Assembly (NCBI RefSeq): GCF_004355185.1
Contig: NZ_CP037922.1
Location: 2,822,001-2,886,000 of the forward strand
Direction: 5' to 3'
DNA: 64,000 bases
DNA from: Hymenobacter radiodurans
GTDB taxonomy: Bacteria; Bacteroidota; Bacteroidia; Cytophagales; Hymenobacteraceae
The position numbers and the translations under genes were made by a program. Numbering within the stretch: position 1 is the stretch's first letter; the number at the start of each line of letters is the position of its first letter. Under the pieces are notes generated by a model. That model was given only the letters and a program-made list of their open reading frames with translations. It was not told the DNA's origin and made no database searches. Shown here piece by piece: positions 1-8,128 of this stretch.

Positions 1-442
1 CGGCGACCGACGCGCCCAGATTATAACTGGAGGGGTCCCAGGACCAACTCTTCAGCGTATCGGTATAAAAACGCGACTTATCCAAGTAGTTGAGCAGCAG
101 CTGATAATCAGTTTGATTATTTACCGATAAGTCATTGACCGCAAACCCCGTCAGGCGCTTGCGCATGCGAGCTTGGGCGGCAGCTTCTACCTCCCGCCGC
201 GCGGCCGTTGGGATTACGAGCAGAGAATCGTAGCGGTGGTTGCCTTTGGAGGAAGCTAGCCGTGGATTGTAATACCAAAGCGAGTCGATAAACTGACTTT
301 TGAAGCGCTCAAAGCTTTCGTCAGCTTCAGCCGAGGTATTCGTTGCGGCGGTTTTGTCGGAGTTGCCGCAGCTGCCGAGAAGTGAAGCAGCCGCTAACGC
401 ACTGACGGCCAACAGTGCTTTTAGAGTAGTAGTTGAGAGCAT
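1..442 (-). CDS. DUF885-family lipoprotein, N-terminal part (cut by window edge)
   Basis: A leftward reading frame starts at the ATG complementary to 440-442 and stays open to position 1, about 147 codons. It begins MLSTTTLKALLAVSALAAAS, followed by LLGSC, a lipoprotein-type signal with the cysteine near residue 24, so the protein is probably anchored at the cell envelope. The mature part contains SFERFKSQFIDSLW, NPRLASSKGNHRYD and WSWDPSSYNLG, which I recognise as the start of DUF885 proteins. These are mostly 550-600 residues long and are thought to be metal-dependent, peptidase-like proteins. The catalytic part lies outside the window, so activity cannot be judged. Family assignment is from motif memory. 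Confidence 0.75.
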   Translation of the reverse strand, partial: MLSTTTLKALLAVSALAAASLLGSCGNSDKTAATNTSAEADESFERFKSQFIDSLWYYNPRLASSKGNHRYDSLLVIPTAARREVEAAAQARMRKRLTGFAVNDLSVNNQTDYQLLLNYLDKSRFYTDTLKSWSWDPSSYNLGASVA

Positions 443-504
443 AGGACGGGTGGTTAGGCAAGCAAGGTAAGGGACGGAGGCAGGGTTTAGTGCGGCTTAT
501 TTTG

Positions 505-954
505 TTATTGGACCCGGTTTGTAGACACAGCATAGCTTATTCGCCCACCCATATCACGTGCAATAGCTTCTAGCTCCAGCCATTCCACATTGTCGCCCCC
601 GCGGCGGCGGATACGCTCGGTAAGAAATTTTCCTGGCTCACTACCACGGCTCTGATACATGCGTAGCATTATGGCCTTATCTGTAAGTAAACCCACCACG
701 CGGATAGGGAAGCCAAATCCTTCCAATGGATACGTTGCAAGCGTAAGCAGGTCTTTGTCGCTGTGCTCTATTCCGTAGCCCCGCTGCATAAGCACCTGCG
801 CCAGTCGTCGCCAGGTGGCTTCGGGTGAGTCCGTCAGTTCAATTAGAATGATTTCGTGGTTTCGGTCGGCGGGAGCCCGTGGCGTTGTCGCGGTTTGCGC
901 CTGCGCAAAGTGAATTGACAGGAATAACAGACTGAGGAGAAGCAGTTTTTTCAT
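505..954 (-). CDS. Secreted protein of unknown function (paralogue of the gene at 1205-1654)
   Basis: 149 residues from MKKLLLLSLLFLSIHFAQAQ, a clear Sec signal peptide. An upstream in-frame Met would add nine residues before the signal and is unlikely. The mature protein contains ATWRRLAQVLMQRGYGIEHSDKD and a C-terminal DMGGRISYA. The neighbouring gene has the matching ESWQRLAQVLVQRGYSIAHSDNS and AFGGPISYM, so the two are tandem duplicates. The fold resembles small periplasmic alpha/beta proteins, but I do not recognise a family. Both genes share the promoter-like stretch CGATACTTTGAG immediately before the start, suggesting a very short leader and co-regulation. Function unknown. Confidence 0.75.
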   Translation of the reverse strand: MKKLLLLSLLFLSIHFAQAQTATTPRAPADRNHEIILIELTDSPEATWRRLAQVLMQRGYGIEHSDKDLLTLATYPLEGFGFPIRVVGLLTDKAIMLRMYQSRGSEPGKFLTERIRRRGGDNVEWLELEAIARDMGGRISYAVSTNRVQ

Positions 955-1119
955 AGGCTCAAAGTATCGATTAATCCGCACAGCATAGCATTGTTAGGGA
1001 GCACAAGAATGTAATTCTAACTTGCAGCCTTATAGCCGTTGCTCAGGCAAACTCATCTGCTAAATGTGATGCTTAATAGTCATAGCATTTACCCTGAAAT
1101 ACTGTCGATTATCTAGCCC

Positions 1120-1163
1120 CAACACAACAACCCAGGCCAGTATTGACCGGGGTTGTTGTGTTG
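1120..1163 (-). terminator. Hairpin between the two tandem paralogues
   Basis: A 14-bp perfect inverted repeat (1120-1133 and 1150-1163; arm CAACACAACAACCC) with a 16-nt loop. It lies just downstream of the leftward gene 1205-1654 and probably ends its transcript. No clear T-run follows, so intrinsic termination is uncertain. Confidence 0.5.
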
Positions 1164-1204
1164 ACAGCACTGGGGGGCTTTTTGGCGCGGAGCTGGCAGG
1201 GGCT

Positions 1205-1654
1205 CTAGTCTAATACAGAAGTCATGTAGCTTATGGGTCCGCCAAATGCCTGCCCAATGGATACTAACTCCGCCCATCTATCCTCCTGCTTGCGGCGGGC
1301 AGGCAGGGGCGAACCACCGCCGGTTTCCGAAGAACCGCCCCAATACAAACGCACTTGTATCGTCTCATTTACCACGGTACCCGCTACGGTTACTGTACCA
1401 GTACGACGCTTATACAGCCCATTCGTGGTAAGCGTAAACAGAGAATTATCGCTGTGCGCGATGCTGTAGCCGCGCTGCACGAGTACCTGCGCCAGCCGCT
1501 GCCAACTCTCCGCAGGCGTACCGCTAAGAGCCAGCACCATCGTGTCGTCCTCTCTATTAGCGCCGGCCTGCGCTCCCGCTGGAGCCGGTGTGGTTTGCGC
1601 CTGCGCTACTTGAATTGATAAAAATAATAAGCCGAGGTAGAGTAGTTTTTTCAT
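1205..1654 (-). CDS. Secreted protein of unknown function (paralogue of the gene at 505-954)
   Basis: 149 residues starting MKKLLYLGLLFLSIQVAQAQ, a Sec signal peptide. A short Ala/Pro/Gly-rich linker follows, then ESWQRLAQVLVQRGYSIAHSDNS and a C-terminal AFGGPISYM shared with the downstream gene. A GGSSETGGGS segment near residue 110 is probably a flexible loop. The protein is exported; role unknown. It lies head-to-head with the NUC1 nuclease gene (1777), so the two divergent promoters share roughly 120 bp. The sequence CGATACTTTGAGAGC runs right up to the ATG, leaving almost no leader. Confidence 0.75.
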   Translation of the reverse strand: MKKLLYLGLLFLSIQVAQAQTTPAPAGAQAGANREDDTMVLALSGTPAESWQRLAQVLVQRGYSIAHSDNSLFTLTTNGLYKRRTGTVTVAGTVVNETIQVRLYWGGSSETGGGSPLPARRKQEDRWAELVSIGQAFGGPISYMTSVLD

Positions 1655-1776
1655 GCTCTCAAAGTATCGCTTTATCCGAATAAGTAAACCTGTTTGCTCG
1701 TTATACTTTGTCGAGACGCGAGCAGCAACCTACCCGGCTTCTTTGTATTGTTGTAACTTCAAAAAAGCCCCCCGCC

Positions 1777-3213
1777 ATGCGTCATTCCGCTTCCCTCCTA
1801 TTTTCTGGTTTGCTGCTGGCCTTGGCGCCGCTGGCCTGCTCCCAGCAAACTCCCGAAACATCTACTTCTGCGCGAACAAGCGGTCCGCCCGCCATCCCCG
1901 TGCAGTCGGCCACGCCCGCCCTGCTCGAAACCTTCGAAACGGGCAGCAAAGGAGCTTACGCGGAGGCCGACGAGGTATTGCCTTCTGGTTCCTGGCACTT
2001 CACCGATGCCATGATCGGCTCCGCGCCCACCGACCACAAAAACGGCACCCGTGCCGCCCGCCTGCGGGGCCGGGGCCGTCTGCGTATGAACTTCGACGCG
2101 CCCGCGGGCACCCAGTCGGTGCGCATCAGCAGCGCGACCTACGGCGACGACGCACCCAGCACTTGGGAGCTGTGGGCAAGTCAGGATGGTGGCCGCCAAT
2201 ACCAGCGCATTGGCACAGCCGTACGCGCCAGCGGCCCGCGCCTCACGATGATCACCTTTGGGGTAAGTCCGGGGGGCAAATTGCGGCTGGAAATCCGCAA
2301 AACCGACGGCGGCAATACGCGTCTCAACCTTGATGACATCGCCCTGCTCACGGCGTCCGGTGGTATCGCGCCAGCGGTGGCTCCAACCCCTGCGTCCGCA
2401 CCTAGCGCTATGCCTTCGCCCAGTGCGCCAGCTCCCACCGCAGTCGTGGTCAGCCGCGACGATAACATGGCCTTGGGCAACCCCAGCGGCGCTACCAGCA
2501 GCCTGAGCACACCCAACAATTACCTGCTCAGCAAGCCCCAATACACCATGAGCTACAACGCCAACCGGGGCATCCCGAATTGGGTAAGCTGGCATCTGAA
2601 TCGGGCCTGGATGGGCAGCGCGCCCCGCCAGGACGATTTCCGACCCGACCCTGCCCTACCCCGCGGCTTCTATCAGGTTTCAACCGGCAGCTACCTCGGC
2701 TCGGGCTTCGACCGCGGCCACAACTGCCCCTCCGCCGACCGCACTACCGACCTCGACGATAATTCGGCCACTTTCCTGATGACCAACATGATACCGCAGG
2801 CCGCCAACAACAACCAGCGCACTTGGTCGGGGCTGGAAGAGTACGGTCGACGGCTGGTTGATGCTGGCAATGAAGTCTATATCATCATGGGCAACTATGG
2901 CAAGGGCGGCACCGGGCTCAACGGCCGCGCCATTACCATCGATCAAGGCCGCATCACGGTGCCTGCCCACGTCTGGAAAGTGCTGGTTATTCTGCCCGAA
3001 GGCACCAACGACCTTCAGCGTATTGCCGCCGGCCAAGCCCGCGTGCTGGCGGTAGATACCCCCAATGACCAAAGCGTCAGCCCCGACTGGAGCCGCTACC
3101 GCGTATCGGTGGATGCTATTGAAGAAATTACTGGCCTCGATTTGTTGAGCAACCTCCCCCTGGAAGTGCAAGATCGGCTGGAAACGCGAGTAGACACGGG
3201 CCCCACGCGGTAG
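1777..3213 (+). CDS. DNA/RNA non-specific endonuclease (NUC1, DRGH type), exported
   Basis: 478 residues from the ATG at 1777. An upstream in-frame Met at 1708 would place 23 charged residues before the signal and was rejected. The N-terminus MRHSASLLFSGLLLALAPLAC is a lipoprotein-type signal. Residues about 50-190 form a beta-sandwich-like domain (FETGSKGAY, GTRAARLRGRGRL, NLDDIALL), followed by a Pro/Ala/Ser linker. The C-terminal half is the NUC1 domain: FDRGHNCPSADRT contains the catalytic DRGH histidine, and MTNMIPQAANNNQRTW contains the metal-binding Asn region. The family cleaves DNA and RNA with a Mg ion. The enzyme probably acts outside the inner membrane, for nutrient scavenging or defence. 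A NuiA-like inhibitor of this nuclease class lies about 3.3 kb downstream. Confidence 0.9.
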   Translation: MRHSASLLFSGLLLALAPLACSQQTPETSTSARTSGPPAIPVQSATPALLETFETGSKGAYAEADEVLPSGSWHFTDAMIGSAPTDHKNGTRAARLRGRGRLRMNFDAPAGTQSVRISSATYGDDAPSTWELWASQDGGRQYQRIGTAVRASGPRLTMITFGVSPGGKLRLEIRKTDGGNTRLNLDDIALLTASGGIAPAVAPTPASAPSAMPSPSAPAPTAVVVSRDDNMALGNPSGATSSLSTPNNYLLSKPQYTMSYNANRGIPNWVSWHLNRAWMGSAPRQDDFRPDPALPRGFYQVSTGSYLGSGFDRGHNCPSADRTTDLDDNSATFLMTNMIPQAANNNQRTWSGLEEYGRRLVDAGNEVYIIMGNYGKGGTGLNGRAITIDQGRITVPAHVWKVLVILPEGTNDLQRIAAGQARVLAVDTPNDQSVSPDWSRYRVSVDAIEEITGLDLLSNLPLEVQDRLETRVDTGPTR

Positions 3214-3252
3214 CTGGGCTATAAACCACCTAGAATGTTTCCTAACTAACGG

Positions 3253-3344
3253 GTCAGGCAGAGCGGCGCACAGCATCTCGCGCGCTGATGTTGGATTGAT
3301 AATGTAATGGCGTGAGCGAGATGCTGCGCGCCGCTCTGCCTGAC
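3253..3344. repeat. Palindromic dispersed-type repeat (29-bp arms)
   Basis: Arms 3253-3281 and 3316-3344 are inverted copies matching at 28 of 29 positions; the arm begins GTCAGGCAGAGCGGCGC and ends CAGCATCTCGC. The loop is 34 nt. It sits between two rightward genes, after the nuclease. The layout (GTCA...GAGCG...AGCATCTCGC with a variable loop) matches an intergenic repeat I remember as common in Hymenobacter genomes. No other full copy is in this window. It could also act as a terminator for the nuclease gene. Confidence 0.7.
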
Positions 3345-3433
3345 TGGCAATTGTCTACTTGCTTCACCACCTTATGCGAGTAAAATTGCCCCCTACGACT
3401 GTTCTGCTTGGCAACTTGTAAAGAACTTCGCCG

Positions 3434-3441
3434 TAATTTTG
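3434..3441 (+). promoter_or_regulatory. -7 promoter box for the MFS gene
   Basis: TAATTTTG matches the Bacteroidota -7 consensus TAnnTTTG. Transcription would start near 3447, upstream of every candidate start codon of the MFS gene. Confidence 0.5.
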
Positions 3442-3570
3442 CCCCGAGTTACCTTCTGAGGTAGTTCCCTCCGCTCCTCTTTCTACCCACATACTATCCT
3501 GCCCATCATGCGTCCGTCGGCGCGTCATGGGCTTTTTTTGTCTCGACGCTCGCTTCTCCGAGCTATTGAT

Positions 3571-4737
3571 ATGCTGCTTATGCTTACTCAAACTTCTCTT
3601 CCGGCTACTTCACCGCGCGTGCATCGGGTGGCCGTCAGTGCGATATTCTTTTTGCAGGGTTTGTGCTTTGCCAGTTGGGCATCGCGCATCCCTACTATCC
3701 AGCAACAGATGGGCTTTTCCGACACCCAGCTTGGACTCGTACTACTGGCACTGCCTGTGGGCCTGATGCTGTCCTTGCCACTATCGGGGTGGTTGGTGGC
3801 CCGGCATGGCAGCCGTTGGGTGGCGCTGGCGGGGGCCTTTTTGTACGCCTTTACCTTGCTCACGCTCGGATTCACAACCAATCCCTTGCAACTGGTGAGT
3901 TGCTTGGTATTTTTCGGCCTCGCGGCCAACATGCTGAATATTGCCATCAATACACAGGCGGTAGGTGTTGAGGCGCTGTATAGCCGCTCCATTATGGCAT
4001 CGTTTCACGGTGTGTGGAGCTTAGCGGGCTTTGTGGGAGCAGCTATTGGTACCATCATGATTGGGTATGGTATCAGCCCATTGATCCACTTTGGCTTGGT
4101 CATGGGCTTCATCATGGTAGGCGTATTGGTGGCGGGCCGCCACATATTGCCTACCGACGCGAGCAGTTCCTCCACCGACCAACCAATTTTTGTGTTACCC
4201 GATAAATCTTTGCTACTTCTGGGCCTCATTGCCTTTTGCTGTATGATCTGCGAAGGCGCTATGTTCGACTGGAGTGGCGTGTATTTCCGGAAAGTTGTGC
4301 AAGCCGAGAAGGCCTGGGTTGGCGCTGGCTATACCGCCTTTATGAGCACTATGGCCGCGGGTCGCTTCGTTGCCGACCGCTTCACGAGTTACTTTGGCCG
4401 CGCCCGAACCCTACAGTTTAGCGGCTTACTCACCGCTTCAGGCCTATTGCTGGCGGTACTCCTGCCTCAGCTCTGGCCGTCCATCATCGGCTTTCTGCTG
4501 GTCGGTTTTGGGGTTTCGTCGGTAGTACCGCTGGTGTACGGAGCAGCCGGCCGCTCCACCGTCATGTCGCCGGGCGTGGCGCTAGCAGCGGTGTCTACCG
4601 TGGGCTTTCTGGGGTTTCTGATAGGTCCGCCACTTATCGGGCTGGTTGCGGGCGCTACCAGTCTGCGCATCTCCTTTTCAATTATCGCGGTGATGGGGCT
4701 GTGCATTGCCCTTCTGTCAGCGAAAGCAAAACTGTAG
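3571..4737 (+). CDS. MFS transporter
   Basis: 388 residues if started at 3571 (MLLMLTQTSLPATS); in-frame ATGs at 3508 and 3580 are alternatives, and the N-terminal region from 3508 does not look like a transporter end. About 12 hydrophobic membrane segments are visible. The first, AVSAIFFLQGLCFASWASRIP, is followed by GFSDTQLGLVLLALPVG and SGWLVARHGSRW, the typical MFS loop 2-3 motif. The SRIPTIQQQMGFSD start resembles the YbjJ/FucP-like branch. Substrate unknown. The gene is monocistronic, with its own promoter at 3434, and converges with the leftward peptidase gene. Confidence 0.85.
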   Translation: MLLMLTQTSLPATSPRVHRVAVSAIFFLQGLCFASWASRIPTIQQQMGFSDTQLGLVLLALPVGLMLSLPLSGWLVARHGSRWVALAGAFLYAFTLLTLGFTTNPLQLVSCLVFFGLAANMLNIAINTQAVGVEALYSRSIMASFHGVWSLAGFVGAAIGTIMIGYGISPLIHFGLVMGFIMVGVLVAGRHILPTDASSSSTDQPIFVLPDKSLLLLGLIAFCCMICEGAMFDWSGVYFRKVVQAEKAWVGAGYTAFMSTMAAGRFVADRFTSYFGRARTLQFSGLLTASGLLLAVLLPQLWPSIIGFLLVGFGVSSVVPLVYGAAGRSTVMSPGVALAAVSTVGFLGFLIGPPLIGLVAGATSLRISFSIIAVMGLCIALLSAKAKL

Positions 4738-4757
4738 TACGAAGTGCTGACTGAGAA

Positions 4758-6398
4758 CTATTTCGCCTGGCCGAAAAAGTTACCGGGGTTCCAAGTGGGG
4801 CGCTGCACCTCGTTCGCAATCTGGTAGCCGAGCAGGAAATTTAGCTGCGCGTACTTCTTGCCCGCTTCAAAATCGAACACCCCATTTATATCGTCCTGGG
4901 GCTTATGATAGTACTTGGCCCGCCACACCTGCACTTGCTCACTTAGGTTATTTTTGCCGTCGGCAGTCTTATTGCCATACTTGATGTGAAGCGCCGGAAT
5001 TCCCTGAGCCACAAAGCTATATTGATCAGACCGACTAAAGCGATTTTCAGTTGGCTCGGGGTCCTCTTCCACCGTCAGGTTCATCATCTGGCTTGCAGTA
5101 GCTACGGGTCCGGCCAAGGAGGAATTCTCCGCGCCCAGCGCTACTACCGATAGTAAAGGCGCAATGATGGTTGGCATATCGGTATTAATATTGGCCACCA
5201 GCTTCTCTTTGGGCACCGTGGGGTTTTGGGCAAAATAGGCGGAACCTAATAACCCCATTTCTTCTCCCGTTACGGCCACAATGAGGATGGAACGCCGCGG
5301 TTTTTGCTTGAGGTTTTTGTAGGCACTGGCAATTTCCAACAGACTAGCCACGCCCGTAGCATTGTCGTGGGCACCGTTGTAGAGCGAGTCGCCCTGCACG
5401 GGAGCACCAATACCCATGTGGTCGAGGTGGGCGCTATGCACCACATATTCAGCCTGGAGCTGCGGATCGGAGCCGGGTATTTTGCCTACTACATTATAGC
5501 TGGTTATATCCTGGTAGCGCGAGGACTGGGCGGCACTTAGGCGCGGCAACAAGGCGGTTGAGGCCGCCCGACCAGCACGCAACTTGGCGAAAGCACTAGC
5601 CGTATCGGTAGCCGCGCCGGCAAATAGTTGGTGTAGAGTGGCCGCATTCACGGCCCCCAACACCTGAATTTGCCCCCCAGCGTAGCTGCGCGACACCCGC
5701 ACTTTGCCATCGGGCCCGAGCACGCTTACAACACCTCTACTGAAGTTCGGCAGCTTGGTGGAGGGCTTGGGAAAAGCCAATAGAACCCCTACTGCTCCAT
5801 GCCGCGCGGCCGTTTGCAGGATAGTCAGTACATCGATGTTGTAGAGGCGTACGGCGGCCGGAAACTGCTTCGGCGCCTCCCTCGTCACGACGACCACTTT
5901 GCCCTTTACATCGAGGCCGGCGTAGTCGTCGTAGCCTAGACTTGGGGCGCTGATGCCATACCCAGCAAAGACTAATGGCGCCGCTGTTACGCTCGTGCGG
6001 GGCACTTCCGGATTCGGATACAAAACAAACTCTTCGCCTGCCTTTAATACAGTAGTCTGGCCTGCTGCGCTTTGCAATTGCATGGTGGCAGCAGATTCCG
6101 TGAAAGCCCGTCGCAGCCGAACCTCTTGCATAAACGTGCCCTTGTCGCCGGCCGGCTCTACTCCCGACTTTTTTAGCTGTCCCGCCACGTAGTCAACGGC
6201 CATTTGATAGCCCGGCGTACCTGGCAATCGGCCTTGCAGCTTGTCATCGGCAAGGTACTGTACGTGAGCCTTGTAGTTGTCAGCACGTACTTTGCTCAGC
6301 GCTTTCTGAATTGGTTTTGGAGGCGCAGCAACCGATTGAGCCAGGGCACTTTCACTGAGTAGTAGGCAAGCGCTAAGCAGAGAAACACAGTATTTCAT
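4758..6398 (-). CDS. M28-family metallopeptidase with PA domain, secreted
   Basis: 546 residues. A signal peptide (MKYCVSLLSACLLLSESALAQ) is followed by an N-terminal cap (HVQYLADDKLQGRLPGTPG). A PA-type insert covers roughly residues 140-260 (PLVFAGYGISAPSLGYDDYAG). The M28 zinc peptidase core follows: SAHLDHMG (first zinc His), YNGAHDNATG (bridging Asp), VTGEEMGLLGS (catalytic Glu pair), NINTDMP (zinc Asp) and YYHKPQDD (last zinc His). All five metal or catalytic positions are present, so it should be active. The family includes aminopeptidases that release N-terminal residues. It probably works in the periplasm or outside the cell. It lies 35 bp from the next leftward reading frame. Confidence 0.92.
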   Translation of the reverse strand: MKYCVSLLSACLLLSESALAQSVAAPPKPIQKALSKVRADNYKAHVQYLADDKLQGRLPGTPGYQMAVDYVAGQLKKSGVEPAGDKGTFMQEVRLRRAFTESAATMQLQSAAGQTTVLKAGEEFVLYPNPEVPRTSVTAAPLVFAGYGISAPSLGYDDYAGLDVKGKVVVVTREAPKQFPAAVRLYNIDVLTILQTAARHGAVGVLLAFPKPSTKLPNFSRGVVSVLGPDGKVRVSRSYAGGQIQVLGAVNAATLHQLFAGAATDTASAFAKLRAGRAASTALLPRLSAAQSSRYQDITSYNVVGKIPGSDPQLQAEYVVHSAHLDHMGIGAPVQGDSLYNGAHDNATGVASLLEIASAYKNLKQKPRRSILIVAVTGEEMGLLGSAYFAQNPTVPKEKLVANINTDMPTIIAPLLSVVALGAENSSLAGPVATASQMMNLTVEEDPEPTENRFSRSDQYSFVAQGIPALHIKYGNKTADGKNNLSEQVQVWRAKYYHKPQDDINGVFDFEAGKKYAQLNFLLGYQIANEVQRPTWNPGNFFGQAK

Positions 6399-6465
6399 TC
6401 GTCTGGAAGTAAGCTATGGCAAGAGTTGATTTTCTAGGTTTCCGTCAGCACAGTTTTGAACCCAA

Positions 6466-6858
6466 CTAGCTTGCCCTCCTCCGTTTTCCCCAGTGCAAAC
6501 GCCTGAATCTGGGGCCTTTGCCGATGCGGTAAACTTTAGCTTCTTGTAGCTCCTGCTTCATAAACATCTGCAAGGCCTTATAACGGTTGGCTAGTTCTAC
6601 ATTGCCAAGCACACCATTATCAGCCGTATGGTTGCGCAAAAACACGGTTAACTCCTTGGTTTCTACCGGTGAGCCATCGGGCTGTCCGAGCAGTTTCAGC
6701 AGCGCAGAGTCGGTTAGCTCGCCATCGGGGGCGGCGTAGCTTACTGCTTCCAGCGGCGCGTCCGACTCGCTCATGTAGAACAGCCCTTTGGTCATAGTTT
6801 GCAGTTGGTCCATGACGGTATCAGAGGTTGGAGCTGTCGTATCGGCGCCGGGGGGCAT
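6466..6858 (-). CDS. NuiA-type nuclease A inhibitor domain (frame broken at both ends)
   Basis: The open frame contains MDQLQTMTKGLFYMSESDAPLE, FLRNHTA, YKALQMFMKQ and LQEAKVYRIG, the core of the nuclease A inhibitor family (Anabaena NuiA, which binds NUC1 nucleases such as NucA). After KVYRIGKGP the frame turns into an unrelated basic tail. Adding one C to the four-base run at 6511-6514 instead gives QIQAFALGKTEEGKLVGF and a stop at 6434, which matches the expected NuiA C-terminus. At the other end there is no good start: the frame continues upstream into the HIT gene if one C is added at 6940-6944. With both bases restored, 6434-7334 reads as one HIT-NuiA protein of about 300 residues. Confidence 0.75.
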   Translation of the reverse strand: MPPGADTTAPTSDTVMDQLQTMTKGLFYMSESDAPLEAVSYAAPDGELTDSALLKLLGQPDGSPVETKELTVFLRNHTADNGVLGNVELANRYKALQMFMKQELQEAKVYRIGKGPRFRRLHWGKRRRAS

Positions 6859-7334
6859 TTTTGCCTTGCTGGTTTCGCGAACTGCCTTTGAATCAGGCGC
6901 TGGCTCCGTGGCTTGGCCTGTTGGGCCTGCTTCTCCTTCGGGGGCAATTTGGCGCTAATAGCGTCGGCCAATTCCTTCATGCGCGCTTCGGCTACTTTGA
7001 TTTTCGGATTCGCAAAATTCATATCCGACACTCGGTTCATCGGAATCAGATGGATATGCGCGTGCGGCACCTCCAGCCCGATTACGGCCACGCCAATGCG
7101 CTTGCAAGGCACGGCATCGCGTACGGCCTGGGCCACGCGCTGAGCAAACTGATGCAGGGCCGCCAGCTCGGCGGGGGGCAAATCGAATATATAGTCGACC
7201 TCCCGCTTCGGAATGACCAGCGTGTGACCTTCTACCAACGGGGTAATATCCAGAAAGGCCAGATGATCAGCGTCTTCAGCGACTTTAAAGGCTGGTAGCT
7301 CGCCCGAAACGATACGGGAAAAGATAGAAGGCAT
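6792..7334 (-). CDS. HIT-family nucleotide hydrolase/transferase (C-terminus frameshifted)
   Basis: The start MPSIFSRIVSGELPAFKV is typical of HIT proteins; the Met 17 codons upstream precedes it without homology. HIT-fold features are FLDITPLVEGHTLVIPKREVDYIFDL and the histidine triad in EVPHAHIHLIP. The family hydrolyses or transfers nucleotides from substrates such as AMP conjugates or Ap4A. The HIT domain ends around residue 130 (RMKELADAISAKLP). The next 50 residues (KEKQAQQAKPRSQRL...) look out of frame. One added C at 6940-6944 gives LPPEGEAGPTGQATEPAPDSK, an Ala/Pro/Gly linker that runs directly into the NuiA domain. So this is either a HIT-NuiA fusion interrupted in this sequence or two genes. 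Confidence 0.85.
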   Translation of the reverse strand: MPSIFSRIVSGELPAFKVAEDADHLAFLDITPLVEGHTLVIPKREVDYIFDLPPAELAALHQFAQRVAQAVRDAVPCKRIGVAVIGLEVPHAHIHLIPMNRVSDMNFANPKIKVAEARMKELADAISAKLPPKEKQAQQAKPRSQRLIQRQFAKPARQKCPPAPIRQLQPLIPSWTNCKL

Positions 7335-7445
7335 GGCGAATGGTTTATGGTGGTCAGAATATCCTACGTGCTCTGGAATATACACCGCGGACTTCGAAGG
7401 TATGTGTCTGTGCCTCCTATACGGACAAGCGCAAGATGACGGTGA

Positions 7446-7994
7446 TTATTGTGGGTAGCGCAAATCAAAGCGGCCATCCGTGAGGCGCACGGTTTCGGGG
7501 CCTTCTCCACTTGTTTTCTGAGCCGTAAACTCAAACGTGCCGGAGATAATGTGTGCGACAGAGTCAAACCGCGTAATCAGGACATGACCCGTCGCGACCG
7601 GGCTGGTCAGATAGTCGCGACTGGGCTCCGGGTTAGAAGATTGAAAGTTTCCGTAAGCGGGAGCAATCAACGTAAAGCTTGGATCCGCTACTTGATCTAG
7701 GACGTAGCGGCCCGGGCTGCGCAAGTAAGGAATAGACAGAAGAATGGTGCGGTTGAGCTTTCCCGACTGCTGCCGAAAGTAAAAGAGCATGCGACTGCGT
7801 CGTTGAAAGCGAGTCACACCCAAGGGGGTCGTATTAAACCCAGCACTGATTAATTCAAAGGCTTGCCCATCCACAAGGCAGCCCATGGTGTTGGCTCCCA
7901 TTTGGGTGGCCTCAGGCAAAGAGTTAAGCGGGTCTTTTTTGCAACTAAATAACCCTAATAGAATCATGCTACTCACTTTAATTAAAGTTTTCAT
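7446..7994 (-). CDS. Putative lipoprotein with NTxGCLVDG motif (DUF6252-like)
   Basis: 182 residues. MKTLIKVSSMILLGLFSCKKD is a lipoprotein signal with the cysteine at residue 18, followed by the charged residues typical of Bacteroidota lipoproteins. LPEATQMGANTMGCLVDGQAF is a signature I associate with small Bacteroidota lipoproteins such as the DUF6252 group. The C-terminal half reads like beta strands (ISGTFEFTAQKTSGEGPETVRLTDGRFD). Probably an outer-membrane-anchored protein; role unknown. It stands alone between HIT and greA. DUF number from memory, moderate confidence. Confidence 0.75.
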   Translation of the reverse strand: MKTLIKVSSMILLGLFSCKKDPLNSLPEATQMGANTMGCLVDGQAFELISAGFNTTPLGVTRFQRRSRMLFYFRQQSGKLNRTILLSIPYLRSPGRYVLDQVADPSFTLIAPAYGNFQSSNPEPSRDYLTSPVATGHVLITRFDSVAHIISGTFEFTAQKTSGEGPETVRLTDGRFDLRYPQ

Positions 7995-8068
7995 AAAGCA
8001 CTGTGAGCAGTAGATATATCAGGGCAAATAGAAAAATATCCTGGCAAGGTAGAAATAAGTTGGAACGC

Positions 8069-8101
8069 AAAGAGGCGAGACTGTTCCAGTCTCGCCTCTT
8101 T
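8069..8101 (-). terminator. greA: Hairpin after greA
   Basis: A 14-bp perfect stem (8069-8082 and 8088-8101, arm AAAGAGGCGAGACT) with a 5-nt loop, 27 bp past the greA stop. Probable intrinsic terminator. Confidence 0.7.
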
Positions 8102-8128
8102 GCTCCTATTCTCAGTACGCTACAGTGC

